From Microbacteriaceae bacterium (lineage in GTDB: Bacteria; Actinomycetota; Actinomycetes; Actinomycetales; Microbacteriaceae), in NCBI GenBank assembly GCA_025463545.1, contig JAODAR010000001.1:1-64000 (forward strand): 64,000 bases of DNA. Reading direction: 5' to 3'. Position 1 is the stretch's first letter, and every line of letters begins with the position of its first letter. The notes below the pieces were generated by a model. It searched no databases. It was not told the origin of the DNA and worked only from the letters and a program-made list of their open reading frames with translations. Of the stretch, positions 27,800-38,129 are shown piece by piece. The position numbers and the translations under genes were made by a program.

Positions 27800-29571
27800 C
27801 CGCTGAAACGGCATTCGTGCCATCTCCTCCGACGAGCGCTGGGCCCGTCGCGGTGGTGCGCAACCTGCGCGTCGGTTTCAGTTCGCGTTCCGGCGTGGAC
27901 CCGGTCGTCAACGGGGTGTCGTTCGAGGTGCGCCCCGGTGAGTGCCTGGCAATCGTGGGCGAATCGGGCTCGGGTAAGAGCGTGACAGCACGAAGCCTGC
28001 TCGGGCTGGTCGGGTCGATCGGCGGCGACGCCTGGGTGCAGGCGGACGAACTCGCCGTCAACGGTGCCTCGGTGATCCATTCTTCTTCCGCGCAGGGGCT
28101 CACGGAGTCGGCGTGGCGCCGGCGTCGTGGCCGCGATGTGGGGCTGATCCTGCAGGATGCCCTGGTCTCGCTCGACCCGCTGCGCCCGATCGGCCGGGAG
28201 ATCGCCGACTCACTGCGGCTTCACACCCGGTTGAGCGCGCCGGCACGCCAGAAAGCGGTGGCCGACCTGTTGCGTTCGGTCGGCCTGCCCGGCACCGACG
28301 AGGAGCTACGGCGCCGGATGCGCCAGCGCTCCGGTGAGCTCTCCGGCGGTCAGCGGCAGAGAGCGCTGATCGCCGCGGCAATCGCTCTCAGCCCGCCGTT
28401 GCTGATTGCCGACGAACCCACCACTGCGCTCGACGTGACGGTGCAGGCGCAGGTCCTCGACCTGCTGGAGAGCCTCAAGGAACACGGCACCGGCATTCTC
28501 CTGATCAGCCATGACCTGGCCGTGGTGGCGAGGATCGCGGACCAGATCGCGGTGATGAGCGACGGCGTGATCATCGAGCATGGGCCGACCGCGCAGGTTC
28601 TCACCGCGGCGACGCACCCGATCACCCAACGGATGCTCGCCGCCGTGCCCGTGGACAAGCCGCGCCGCGTGCGGCTGACGCCGGATGTGCCCGCACTTCC
28701 CCCTGCTCGGGTCGAGGCGCTGTCCGTACCCGACACTCGGCCCGTCCCCGACACTCGGCCCGTCCCGGCCGGCGGAACTATGGCGGTTCCTGGGATCGTG
28801 CTCGAGGCGAGCGGCCTGTGCAAGACGTTCACACGCCCGGGCGGTTCACCCGTGCTCGCCGTGGACGGCGTGTCGTTCCAGCTCGCGCGCGGCACGACCC
28901 TGGGGCTGGTCGGCGAATCGGGGTCCGGCAAGACCACCACTGCCCGGCTCGTCCTCGGACTGGCCACGCCAGACGCCGGCGACGTGCGGGTGCTGGGCGA
29001 CGCGTTCAGCAGCCTCCCCGAGCGAGAACGCCGTCGGCTGCGTCCCGCGATCGGGGCCATCTACCAGGATGCGTTGAGTTCATTCGACCCGCGGCTCACG
29101 GTTGCCGGCGTGCTGCGCGACGCCGTGGGCGGCGGGCGTCGCGCCGGAAACCGCGCCGGGGCATCCGTCACCGAGCGTCGCACCCGTGAGCTGCTCGACT
29201 GGGTGGGCCTGCCGGCCGCGCTGCTTGCCCGGCGACCCCGGTCGCTGTCTGGGGGCCAGCGCCAGCGCGTGAGCATCGCCCGGGCGCTCGCCTCAGAGCC
29301 GCAGATCCTGGTCTGCGACGAGCCGGTGTCGGCCCTCGACGTCACCATCCAGGCCCAGGTGCTCGACCTGCTCGACGAGTTGCAGCGGGAGCTCGCGCTC
29401 AGCCTGCTGTTCATCTCCCACGACCTCGGGGTGATCCAGCATGTGAGCGACCGGGTCGCTGTGATGCAGGACGGCAGGATCGTCGAGCAGGGTGACACCG
29501 GCGCGGTCTTCGCCGCACCGGAGCATCCGTACACCCGCCAGCTTCTGGGCGCGGTGCCGCGCCTGGCCTAG
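27796..29571 (+). CDS. Fused double ABC ATPase, DppD-DppF type
   Basis: 591 residues with two complete ATPase halves in one chain. The first Walker A is GESGSGKS at 55-62 with LSGGQRQR and [11 protein letters not shown]; the second half, beginning after a Pro/Val-rich linker near residue 310-335, has [18 protein letters not shown] and [11 protein letters not shown]. It supplies both ATPases of the heterodimeric motor normally encoded by dppD and dppF. The linker holds an 18-bp duplication encoding VPDTRP twice (28726-28761). It overlaps the permease gene by 4 bp and is the last gene of the operon. Confidence 0.95.
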   Translation: MTAETAFVPSPPTSAGPVAVVRNLRVGFSSRSGVDPVVNGVSFEVRPGECLAIVGESGSGKSVTARSLLGLVGSIGGDAWVQADELAVNGASVIHSSSAQGLTESAWRRRRGRDVGLILQDALVSLDPLRPIGREIADSLRLHTRLSAPARQKAVADLLRSVGLPGTDEELRRRMRQRSGELSGGQRQRALIAAAIALSPPLLIADEPTTALDVTVQAQVLDLLESLKEHGTGILLISHDLAVVARIADQIAVMSDGVIIEHGPTAQVLTAATHPITQRMLAAVPVDKPRRVRLTPDVPALPPARVEALSVPDTRPVPDTRPVPAGGTMAVPGIVLEASGLCKTFTRPGGSPVLAVDGVSFQLARGTTLGLVGESGSGKTTTARLVLGLATPDAGDVRVLGDAFSSLPERERRRLRPAIGAIYQDALSSFDPRLTVAGVLRDAVGGGRRAGNRAGASVTERRTRELLDWVGLPAALLARRPRSLSGGQRQRVSIARALASEPQILVCDEPVSALDVTIQAQVLDLLDELQRELALSLLFISHDLGVIQHVSDRVAVMQDGRIVEQGDTGAVFAAPEHPYTRQLLGAVPRLA

Positions 29572-29634
29572 ACCCGCCGCCAGGACCCAGGCGCAACAAT
29601 GCCACGTCGGCGCTTCGAGACGGGACCGGTCTCC

Positions 29635-29695
29635 GCTGAGGTACGTATAACGCACGTTCGATTGCCCAGCGAAGGTGCGTTATACGCGCCTCAGC
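29635..29695. repeat. Palindromic repeat, copy 1 (also convergent terminator)
   Basis: GCTGAGG...TATAACGCAC (29635-29655) pairs with GTGCGTTATA...CCTCAGC (29675-29695), with a 4-nt internal mismatch and a 19-nt loop. It lies between the convergent ABC operon and MFS gene and overlaps the MFS stop region. Positions 29637-29695 align without gaps to 59342-59400 (44 of 59 identical), so it belongs to a dispersed family. Confidence 0.75.
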
Positions 29696-31235
29696 TTGCC
29701 GGTTCGCCGACCTCTTCGCCGACCTCGGCGGTGTCCTCGCCGCGAGCCCGCACGTCATCGGGGTGATCCACGGGCTTCCGGATGAAGATCGCCGCGACCA
29801 CCGACAGCACCGAGATGATCGCGCCGGCCAGGAAGGCCGCACGCACCCCCGACGCCACCGCCGGTCCGGCCGCCGATCCGCCGGCCACGAGCTGCGCGGA
29901 CTGGGTCGACATGATCGTGATGAACAGGGCTGTTCCGGCCGCCCCTGCGACCTGCTGGACGGTGCCGACGATGGCGCTGCCGTGCGAGTACAGGTGCGGG
30001 CGCACTGCGCCGAGGGCCGACGTGAACAGTGGCGTGAACACCAGCGCCAGGCCGGCGCTGAGCGTGAGGTGGGCGCCGAGCAGCATGAGCGGCGAGGTGC
30101 GCTCGGTGACCATCGTGAGCATCCACAGCACACCGCTCACGATGACCGACCCCGGCACCAGCAGCACCGCAGCGCCGAATCGGTCGTAGAGCCGGCCGAC
30201 GAACGGTGCCAGCAGCCCCATCAGCAGCCCGCCGGGAAGCAGAAGCAAACCGATCTGCACCGGCTCCAGCCCGAGCACCTGCTGCATGTAGATCGGCAGC
30301 AGGATGATGGTGCCGAACAGGGCGAGCATCATGACGGCCATCATCGCGATGGAGACGGTGAACACCGGACTCAGGAACGTGCGGAGGTCGAGCAGGGCCC
30401 GATCGGTGCGCTGCAGGAGCAGTTGTCGGAGTATGAAGGCCGCCAACCCGAGCACACCGACACCGAGCGCTATCCACATCGGCATCGCTGCCGCCTGGCC
30501 ATCCGTACCGGGCTGGCTGCCAGTACCGATATTGCTGAGCCCGTAGATCAGGCCGCCGAAACCGAAGGCCGAAAGCACGACCGACCAGATATCGATCGGC
30601 ACACGGCGCGGCTCGGTCACGTTCTGCACGCGACGGATGCCGATGAGCAGCATCACGAGAGCGATCGGCAGGACCAGCCAGAACATCCAGCGCCACGACA
30701 GCGTGTTCAGGATCAGCCCCGAGATCGTCGGCCCGATGGCCGGCGCGACGGAGATCACAATCGAGACGTTTCCCATGGTCTTGCCCCGCTCAGCGGCGGG
30801 CACCAGCGTCATCAGCGTCGTCATCAGCAACGGCATCATGATGGCGGTACCGGACGCCTGGACCACACGGGCGGCAAGCAGCACCTCGAACCCCGGCGCG
30901 AGGGCTGCCATCAGCGTGCCCGCCGAGAACAGCGACATCGCGGCGATGAACACCGGCCGGGTGTTGAACCGCTGCAGCAGGAAACCGGTGATCGGAATCA
31001 CGACTGCCATGGTCAGCATGAACGCGGTGGTCAGCCACTGGGCGGCCCGCGCTTCGATGTCGAGGTCGATCATCAGTTCGCGAAGCGCGACGCTCATGAT
31101 GGTCTCGTTCAGGATGACCACGAAGGCGGCGGCCAGCAGCAACCAGATGACGCGTCGGTTGCGGGCGCTGTGGTCGACCGTCTCGATCGGGGACTGCCGG
31201 GTCTCGGCCGGTTGCGTTGCAGTGTGTTCGCTCAT
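29691..31235 (-). CDS. MFS multidrug exporter, DHA2 type (second of pair)
   Basis: 514 residues with about 14 hydrophobic helices. It begins with a short hydrophilic N-terminus and the LLLAAAFVVILNETIMSVAL helix, then the MFS motif-A-like segment and SIVISVAPAIGPTISGLIL, the motif-C region of proton-driven exporters. Drug substrate is unknown. It lies 87 nt after the other exporter gene on the same strand and probably belongs to the same TetR-controlled unit. The stop sits in a palindromic repeat. Confidence 0.9.
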   Translation of the reverse strand: MSEHTATQPAETRQSPIETVDHSARNRRVIWLLLAAAFVVILNETIMSVALRELMIDLDIEARAAQWLTTAFMLTMAVVIPITGFLLQRFNTRPVFIAAMSLFSAGTLMAALAPGFEVLLAARVVQASGTAIMMPLLMTTLMTLVPAAERGKTMGNVSIVISVAPAIGPTISGLILNTLSWRWMFWLVLPIALVMLLIGIRRVQNVTEPRRVPIDIWSVVLSAFGFGGLIYGLSNIGTGSQPGTDGQAAAMPMWIALGVGVLGLAAFILRQLLLQRTDRALLDLRTFLSPVFTVSIAMMAVMMLALFGTIILLPIYMQQVLGLEPVQIGLLLLPGGLLMGLLAPFVGRLYDRFGAAVLLVPGSVIVSGVLWMLTMVTERTSPLMLLGAHLTLSAGLALVFTPLFTSALGAVRPHLYSHGSAIVGTVQQVAGAAGTALFITIMSTQSAQLVAGGSAAGPAVASGVRAAFLAGAIISVLSVVAAIFIRKPVDHPDDVRARGEDTAEVGEEVGEPAS

Positions 31236-31322
31236 CAGTCTCCGTGAGGTCCAAGCTCCGCGGACGACCGCGGAATTCCCGGGACAGCCTATTTGGCGGC
31301 CCCGGGAATCCCAACACTCGTC

Positions 31323-32999
<1,677 letters not shown>

Positions 33000-33647
33000 C
33001 TAAAGGCCTGAGGCGCTGTCGCGGATGATGCGGCGGACCAGGTCAAGGGAACCGCCCAGGAGCTCCGCCGGAGCTTCGGCGAAATTCCCGTTGAACCAGG
33101 TGCGCATCGCGTAATGCATCACCCCGGCTGCGAGGGCGATGACCATGCGGGCTTCGTCGTCCAGATCGGGCGTTGACATCTGAGTGCGCCCTTGGGCATG
33201 GAAACGAGCCAGGATGATCCGCACGAACTCGTCCTCCACCTCGCCCACGCGCGCCATTTCCTTGCGACTGAGCTCTGGGGTCTGCTGGATGAGGGCACGG
33301 CGCGACCGGACCAGTCCTGCGTCGTGCTCGTGGCCGGCCAGGGTCGCCGCGATCAACGCGACGAGGTCGCCCAGCACATCCGAGCCAGGCGCATGCACGA
33401 AGGCCGAAATCTCATCATCCGTCGGCATCGGGGGCTGCACACCGAGGACCACGCCCTCCTTGGAGCCGAAGTAATTGAAGAAGGTGCGAGGTGAGACCAT
33501 GGCGGTTTCGCAGATCATCTCGACCGTGATGTTCTCATAGCCGTGCTCGAGCGCGAGCGACATGGCGGCACGTTCGATCGTCGCCTGGGTTGCTGCTCGT
33601 TTCCTGGCGCGCAACCCCTCGGCGGGCTGCGATGCTTCGGTCACCAC
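33000..33647 (-). CDS. TetR family repressor of the MFS exporter operon
   Basis: 215 residues. HTH region LEHGYENITVEMICETAMVSPRTFFNYFGSKEG, with a helical ligand-binding C-terminus. The start is one of two adjacent GTG codons (33647 or 33644), with GAGGAG upstream. First gene of TetR-MFS-MFS on the minus strand. Two palindromes cover its own promoter (33668-33707), so autorepression is likely. Confidence 0.9.
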   Translation of the reverse strand: MVTEASQPAEGLRARKRAATQATIERAAMSLALEHGYENITVEMICETAMVSPRTFFNYFGSKEGVVLGVQPPMPTDDEISAFVHAPGSDVLGDLVALIAATLAGHEHDAGLVRSRRALIQQTPELSRKEMARVGEVEDEFVRIILARFHAQGRTQMSTPDLDDEARMVIALAAGVMHYAMRTWFNGNFAEAPAELLGGSLDLVRRIIRDSASGL

Positions 33648-33667
33648 GGCTTACTCCTCGGTTGGAT

Positions 33668-33707
33668 ATGCAGGCTCTGCATCTTTATAGTACCTGCAAT
33701 ATCAGGT
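33668..33707 (-). promoter_or_regulatory. TetR promoter with double operator
   Basis: Two inverted repeats flank the -10 hexamer: ATGCAG-GCT-CTGCAT (33668-33682) and ACCTG-CAATAT-CAGGT (33692-33707). Between them, on the minus strand, TATAAA (about 33689-33684) is a good -10 box. One palindrome would then sit between -35 and -10 and the other near the transcription start, which is how a repressor blocks its own promoter. Confidence 0.6.
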
Positions 33708-33793
33708 CAGGGCGCTCGATACCGGTAGATTGAAGACGCACATTTCAGGCACCTCACCACAGACACGGTGCCGCACATATGAACCGGAGAGTC

Positions 33794-36379
33794 ATGAGCG
33801 CCGCCGACCGCGTCCCAGAAAAGCCCGCCCTCGAAGGACTGGAAGCCAGGTGGGAGTCCACGTGGGAACAGCAGGGCACCTACCGGTTCGACCGCGAGTC
33901 CGCCACCCGCGACGCGATCTACTCGATTGACACTCCCCCGCCGACGGCCTCAGGGTCGCTTCACATCGGTCACGTGTTCTCGTACACCCACACCGACGTC
34001 ATCGCGCGCTTCCAGCGGATGCGCGGCAAGAAGGTGTTCTACCCGATGGGCTGGGACGACAACGGCCTGCCCACCGAGCGCCGGGTGCAGAACTACTACG
34101 GCGTGCGCTGCGACCCGTCGCTGCCTTACGACGCCGACTTCCAGCCGCCGCACGAGGGCGGCGAGGGTAAGAGCATCAAGGCCGCCGACCAGAAACCGGT
34201 GAGCCGCCGCAACTTCATCGAGTTGTGCGAGCGCCTGACCGCTGAGGACGAGAAGCAGTTTGAGGCCCTGTGGCGCACCCTGGGCCTCAGCGTCGACTGG
34301 ACCCAGACCTACCGCACCATCGGCCAGGAAGCGCTGTTCACCTCGCAGCTGGCCTTCCTCCGGAACATCGAGCGCGGGGAGGCGTACCAGGCCATGGCGC
34401 CCACGCTGTGGGACATCACCTTCCGCACTGCCGTGGCCCAGGCCGAGCTTGAAGACAAAGAACAGCCGGCCGCATACCACCGGGTCTCGTTCCACCAGGG
34501 TGACGGTGGAACGATCGACATCGAGACGACCCGCCCCGAGCTGTTACCGGCGTGTGTCGCGCTGGTGGCGCATCCGGATGACGAGCGCTACCAGGGCCTC
34601 TTCGGCACCACCGTGCGCACGCCGCTGTTCGACGTGGAAGTGCCGATTCTCGCCCACCACCTGGCGCAGAAAGACAAGGGCAGCGGCATTGCGATGATCT
34701 GCACCTTCGGCGACGTGACGGACGTGGTCTGGTGGCGCGAGCTCGACCTGCCCAACCGCACCATCATCGGCAAGGACGGCCGTATCATCGCCGGCGCGCC
34801 CGACGTGATCACCTCTCAGGCCGGAATTGAGGCGTACGCCCAGCTGGCCGGTAAGACGGTGTTCTCGGCCAAGCAGGCCGTCGTCGAACTGCTCAAGGAG
34901 AGCGGCGACCTGATCGGCGACCCCAAGCCGATCGTCCACCCGGTGAAATTCTTCGAGAAGGGCGACAAGCCCCTCGAGATCGTCTCGACGCGCCAGTGGT
35001 ACATCCGGAACGGTGCCCGCGACGAGACGCTTCGCGGCCGCCTGCTCGCGCACGGCACCGCACTGCAGTGGCACCCCGAGTTCATGAAGGTGCGCTACGA
35101 GAACTGGGTCAACGGCCTGACTGGCGACTGGCTGGTCTCCCGCCAACGCTTTTTCGGCGTTCCGCTCCCGGTCTGGTACCCGCTCGACGCCGACGGCACT
35201 GCGCTCTTCGACCAGCCGATTGTCGCCAGCAGGGACATCCTTCCGGTCGACCCGTCATCGGATGCCGCCCCGGGCTACACCGAAGAACAGCGCGGGAAGC
35301 CCCTCGGCTTCATCGGTGAAGTCGACGTGATGGACACCTGGGCGACCTCGTCCCTCACCCCGCAGCTGGCCGGCGGCTGGGAGCGCGACCCCGAACTGTT
35401 CGACCTGGTCTACCCGTACTCGCTCCGCCCGCAGGGCCAGGACATCATTCGAACCTGGCTGTTCTCCACACTGTTGCGCTCAGAACTCGAGCACGGGCTG
35501 CTGCCGTGGCAGCACACCTCGCTCTCCGGCTTCATCGTCGACCCCGACCGCAAGAAGATGTCGAAGTCCAAGGGCAACGTGGTCACACCGGCCGACATGC
35601 TCGAGCAGCACGGCTCCGACGCCGTGCGCTACTGGGCCGCTTCCTCGCGGCTCGGCACCGACGCGGCGTTCGACCCGCAAAACCCGACCCAGATCAAGAT
35701 CGGGCGTCGCCTGGCGATCAAAATCCTGAACGCGTCCAAGTTCATCCTCGGCTTCGACGGTTCGGCCGACGCACCCGTGACGGAGCCGGTGGATGCCAGC
35801 ATGCTGGCGCGCCTCGCATCCGTCGTCGACCAGGCCACCAGCGCCTTCGAGACCTACGACCATGCCCGTGCCCTCGAAGTCACCGAGAGCTTCTTCTGGA
35901 CGTTCTGCGACGACTACCTCGAGCTCGTGAAAGAACGCGCCTACGGGGAGCCCGGGCAGGACCAGGCATCCGCTGTCGCCGCCCTGAGGCTCGCCCTGGC
36001 CACCCTGCTGCGCCTGTTTGCACCGTTCGTGCCATTCGCCACAGAAGAAGCCTGGTCGTGGTCGAACGACGGGTCGGTGCACCTGGCTCCGTGGCCCACG
36101 AGGGCAGACCTCCCGGCCGCTCAGAACGGCGACCCGTTGCTGCTCGAACTGGCCAGCCGCGCCCTCACGGGAATCCGCCGCGCGAAGACCGATGCGAAAG
36201 CGTCGCAGAAGTCGCCAGTGACATCTGCTGTAATTAGCGGGAAGAAGGATGAGGTAGCCCTGCTCGCGCAGGCAGCATCGGATCTGAAAGCAGTTGGCCG
36301 CATCAGTGAACTTGAGTTCGTCGACGGGGACGAGCTGATGGTAACCGGGATCGTGCTCGACACGGTTCCGGAGAGTTAG
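33794..36379 (+). CDS. valS: Valyl-tRNA synthetase
   Basis: 861 residues. Charges tRNA-Val. HIGH motif HIGH at 57-60 in PPTASGSLHIGHVFSYTHTD and KMSKS in RKKMSKSKGNVV. ATG 33794 was preferred to ATG 33779 because GGAGAG lies just before it. It is divergent from the TetR/MFS unit and is followed 9 nt later by a GNAT gene, then a small acidic gene, probably one operon. Confidence 0.97.
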   Translation: MSAADRVPEKPALEGLEARWESTWEQQGTYRFDRESATRDAIYSIDTPPPTASGSLHIGHVFSYTHTDVIARFQRMRGKKVFYPMGWDDNGLPTERRVQNYYGVRCDPSLPYDADFQPPHEGGEGKSIKAADQKPVSRRNFIELCERLTAEDEKQFEALWRTLGLSVDWTQTYRTIGQEALFTSQLAFLRNIERGEAYQAMAPTLWDITFRTAVAQAELEDKEQPAAYHRVSFHQGDGGTIDIETTRPELLPACVALVAHPDDERYQGLFGTTVRTPLFDVEVPILAHHLAQKDKGSGIAMICTFGDVTDVVWWRELDLPNRTIIGKDGRIIAGAPDVITSQAGIEAYAQLAGKTVFSAKQAVVELLKESGDLIGDPKPIVHPVKFFEKGDKPLEIVSTRQWYIRNGARDETLRGRLLAHGTALQWHPEFMKVRYENWVNGLTGDWLVSRQRFFGVPLPVWYPLDADGTALFDQPIVASRDILPVDPSSDAAPGYTEEQRGKPLGFIGEVDVMDTWATSSLTPQLAGGWERDPELFDLVYPYSLRPQGQDIIRTWLFSTLLRSELEHGLLPWQHTSLSGFIVDPDRKKMSKSKGNVVTPADMLEQHGSDAVRYWAASSRLGTDAAFDPQNPTQIKIGRRLAIKILNASKFILGFDGSADAPVTEPVDASMLARLASVVDQATSAFETYDHARALEVTESFFWTFCDDYLELVKERAYGEPGQDQASAVAALRLALATLLRLFAPFVPFATEEAWSWSNDGSVHLAPWPTRADLPAAQNGDPLLLELASRALTGIRRAKTDAKASQKSPVTSAVISGKKDEVALLAQAASDLKAVGRISELEFVDGDELMVTGIVLDTVPES

Positions 36380-36388
36380 GAGAAACGC

Positions 36389-36835
36389 ATGACTGTACAG
36401 ATTCGACCGCTTGGCGACAAAGACTTCTTCCCGTGGCTGGGCCTCTGGGAGGGGTATAGCGACTTCTACGAGAGCGACCTGACCGACGAGAAGGCCCTGC
36501 AGGTGTGGAGCTGGATCATCGACAAGAACCACGAGCTCGATGGCGCCGTCGCGCTGAACGACGCCGGCGACATGATCGGCTTCGCCCTGTATCGCGCATT
36601 TCCCCGCACGCTCAGCGCCGACCGCGGCCTGTTCCTGGACGACCTCTTCGTCGTCCCTGACTCCCGGAGCGCGGGAGCCGGCCGGGCATTGCTCGATTTC
36701 GTCAAGGACTATGCGAAGCAGCACCACCTCAAGCAGATCCAGCTGGTCACCGCAGCAGACAACGAGACGGCCCAGCACCTGTACGAAGAGATGGGCACCC
36801 GCACCGACTGGGTCACGTACGAGATCGAAGTCTAG
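36389..36835 (+). CDS. GNAT family N-acetyltransferase
   Basis: 148 residues of usual GNAT size. The beta-bulge and acetyl-CoA region is LFLDDLFVVPDSRSAGAGRALLDFVKDYA, with the R/Q-x-x-G-x-G/A loop as SRSAGAGRA. C-terminal AADNETAQHLYEEMGTR is also typical. AGGAGAAACGC precedes the ATG. The substrate is unknown; small GNATs are common after valS in this lineage only by inference from this operon. Confidence 0.9.
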   Translation: MTVQIRPLGDKDFFPWLGLWEGYSDFYESDLTDEKALQVWSWIIDKNHELDGAVALNDAGDMIGFALYRAFPRTLSADRGLFLDDLFVVPDSRSAGAGRALLDFVKDYAKQHHLKQIQLVTAADNETAQHLYEEMGTRTDWVTYEIEV

Positions 36836-36842
36836 GAACGCC

Positions 36843-37109
36843 ATGCAACTCGGAACACGCTGGCCGCTCGGCGGTGAAGTACCGTCGAACCTTCCGCACG
36901 TGGTGCAAGTGGCGGTGCAGGCCGTCGAGGAGGAGCTCGACGCGGTCGGCCAGGACACCACCGCCTGGCGCTGGACCCTGACCTGGCTCGAGGGGAAGCC
37001 GGTCATCGAGCTCGACGACGGAACCGTCATCCGTTACAACCCCGGCGAAGACAGCGCCACCATCACGCAGCCGTCCGTCATGATCGACGACGAAGACGAC
37101 TGGATCTGA
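36843..37109 (+). CDS. Small acidic protein in valS operon
   Basis: 88 residues, ending in DDEDDWI. Hydrophobic positions alternate in LTWLEGKPVIELDDGTVIRYN, suggesting a small beta-fold. It begins 7 nt after the GNAT stop. I do not recognise the family. A run of 18-bp tandem repeats begins just past its stop codon. Confidence 0.75.
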   Translation: MQLGTRWPLGGEVPSNLPHVVQVAVQAVEEELDAVGQDTTAWRWTLTWLEGKPVIELDDGTVIRYNPGEDSATITQPSVMIDDEDDWI

Positions 37110-37131
37110 TCAGCTGACAGCGCCTGACTCA

Positions 37132-37219
37132 TCGACGGGCCCCTGGGTAGTCCACAGGCCCTGCCTGGTCGACGGGCCCTGGGTAGTCGACGGGCCCTGG
37201 ATGGTCGACGGGGGCCCTG
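37132..37219. repeat. 18-bp tandem repeat between convergent genes
   Basis: About four and a half units with consensus TCGACGGGCCCTGGGTAG (37132-37150 with one extra base, 37151-37168 diverged, 37169-37186, 37187-37204, partial to 37219). It fills the space between the small acidic gene and the methyltransferase gene, which are convergent. Confidence 0.8.
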
Positions 37220-37237
37220 ACTTGCGTGCCCGTCCGG

Positions 37238-38089
37238 TTAACCGCGGGCGATGATCTCGCCGTGCGGCATCCCGAACCAGCCGTCTGGGTTCTTCGCCCA
37301 GGCATGCCAGGCCTCGGCAATCGCCCGCAGGTCTGTGAGGTCCGCCACCCCGGCCTCGATGGCGTGCGCCGCGAAACTCGACTCCATTGCCCGTACCGCC
37401 CACGATTCGCCCCACCATTCGCGCTCGGCATCGGAGGCGAAGCACCAGATCGAGGCGCTGGAGACCACGTCGGTGAAGCCGGCCAGGCGCGCCCACGCCT
37501 TCAGGGCTCGCCCGGCGTCTGGATCGCCGCCGTTCCAATAGTGCACGTCCCGGTACACGGTCATCCACGTGGCCAGCCCCGGCAGCAGCGGATACCACGC
37601 CACTCCCCCGTAGTCCACGTCGCGGGCGGCGAACAGGCCGCCGGGCTTCAACACGCGGCGCACCTCCCGCATCGCCGCCACCGGGTTGGCCACGTGCTGC
37701 AGCACCTGGTGGGCATGCACGATGTCGAAGGAATCATCGGGAAAATCAAGCGCATAGAGGTCCCCGACCTGGAAGACGGCATTGCGCGCCCCCTCGTCAT
37801 AGGCGAGGCCGGCTGCCTGTTCGATGATCTCAGCGGATGCGTCGATGCCGACGACCTGTCCCGGCGCCAGTCGTCTGGCCAGGTCGACGGTGATCGTACC
37901 CGGCCCGCACCCGACGTCGAGCAGGGTCAGCCCGGGTTTCAAGTCGGGAATGAGGTAGGCAGCCGAATTCGCCACCGTGCGCCAGGTGTGCGATCGCAGC
38001 ACGCTCTCGTGATGGCCGTGGGTGTACACGTCGCGTGGCGCGACTTCTGGACCTTCCGGTGACTCGCCGAAGTCGGAAACGTCATTCAT
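37238..38089 (-). CDS. Class I SAM-dependent methyltransferase
   Basis: 283 residues. Motif I LLDVGCGPGTITVDLA binds S-adenosylmethionine; VVGIDASAEIIEQA is the acidic post-I region and FDIVHAHQVLQHVANP the motif-III area. It resembles UbiE/methyltransferase-11 type small-molecule methyltransferases; the substrate is unknown. Divergent from the M3 peptidase gene by 40 bp. Confidence 0.88.
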   Translation of the reverse strand: MNDVSDFGESPEGPEVAPRDVYTHGHHESVLRSHTWRTVANSAAYLIPDLKPGLTLLDVGCGPGTITVDLARRLAPGQVVGIDASAEIIEQAAGLAYDEGARNAVFQVGDLYALDFPDDSFDIVHAHQVLQHVANPVAAMREVRRVLKPGGLFAARDVDYGGVAWYPLLPGLATWMTVYRDVHYWNGGDPDAGRALKAWARLAGFTDVVSSASIWCFASDAEREWWGESWAVRAMESSFAAHAIEAGVADLTDLRAIAEAWHAWAKNPDGWFGMPHGEIIARG

Positions 38090-38129
38090 GCTCCGAGCTT
38101 ACGGCCACGCGATATGAGAGGGTCGAACC

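Noticed and set aside
29763..31247. Plus-strand open frame opposite the MFS gene
   Set aside because: Arg/His/Gln-rich antisense product, no domain; the minus strand encodes a 14-helix transporter.
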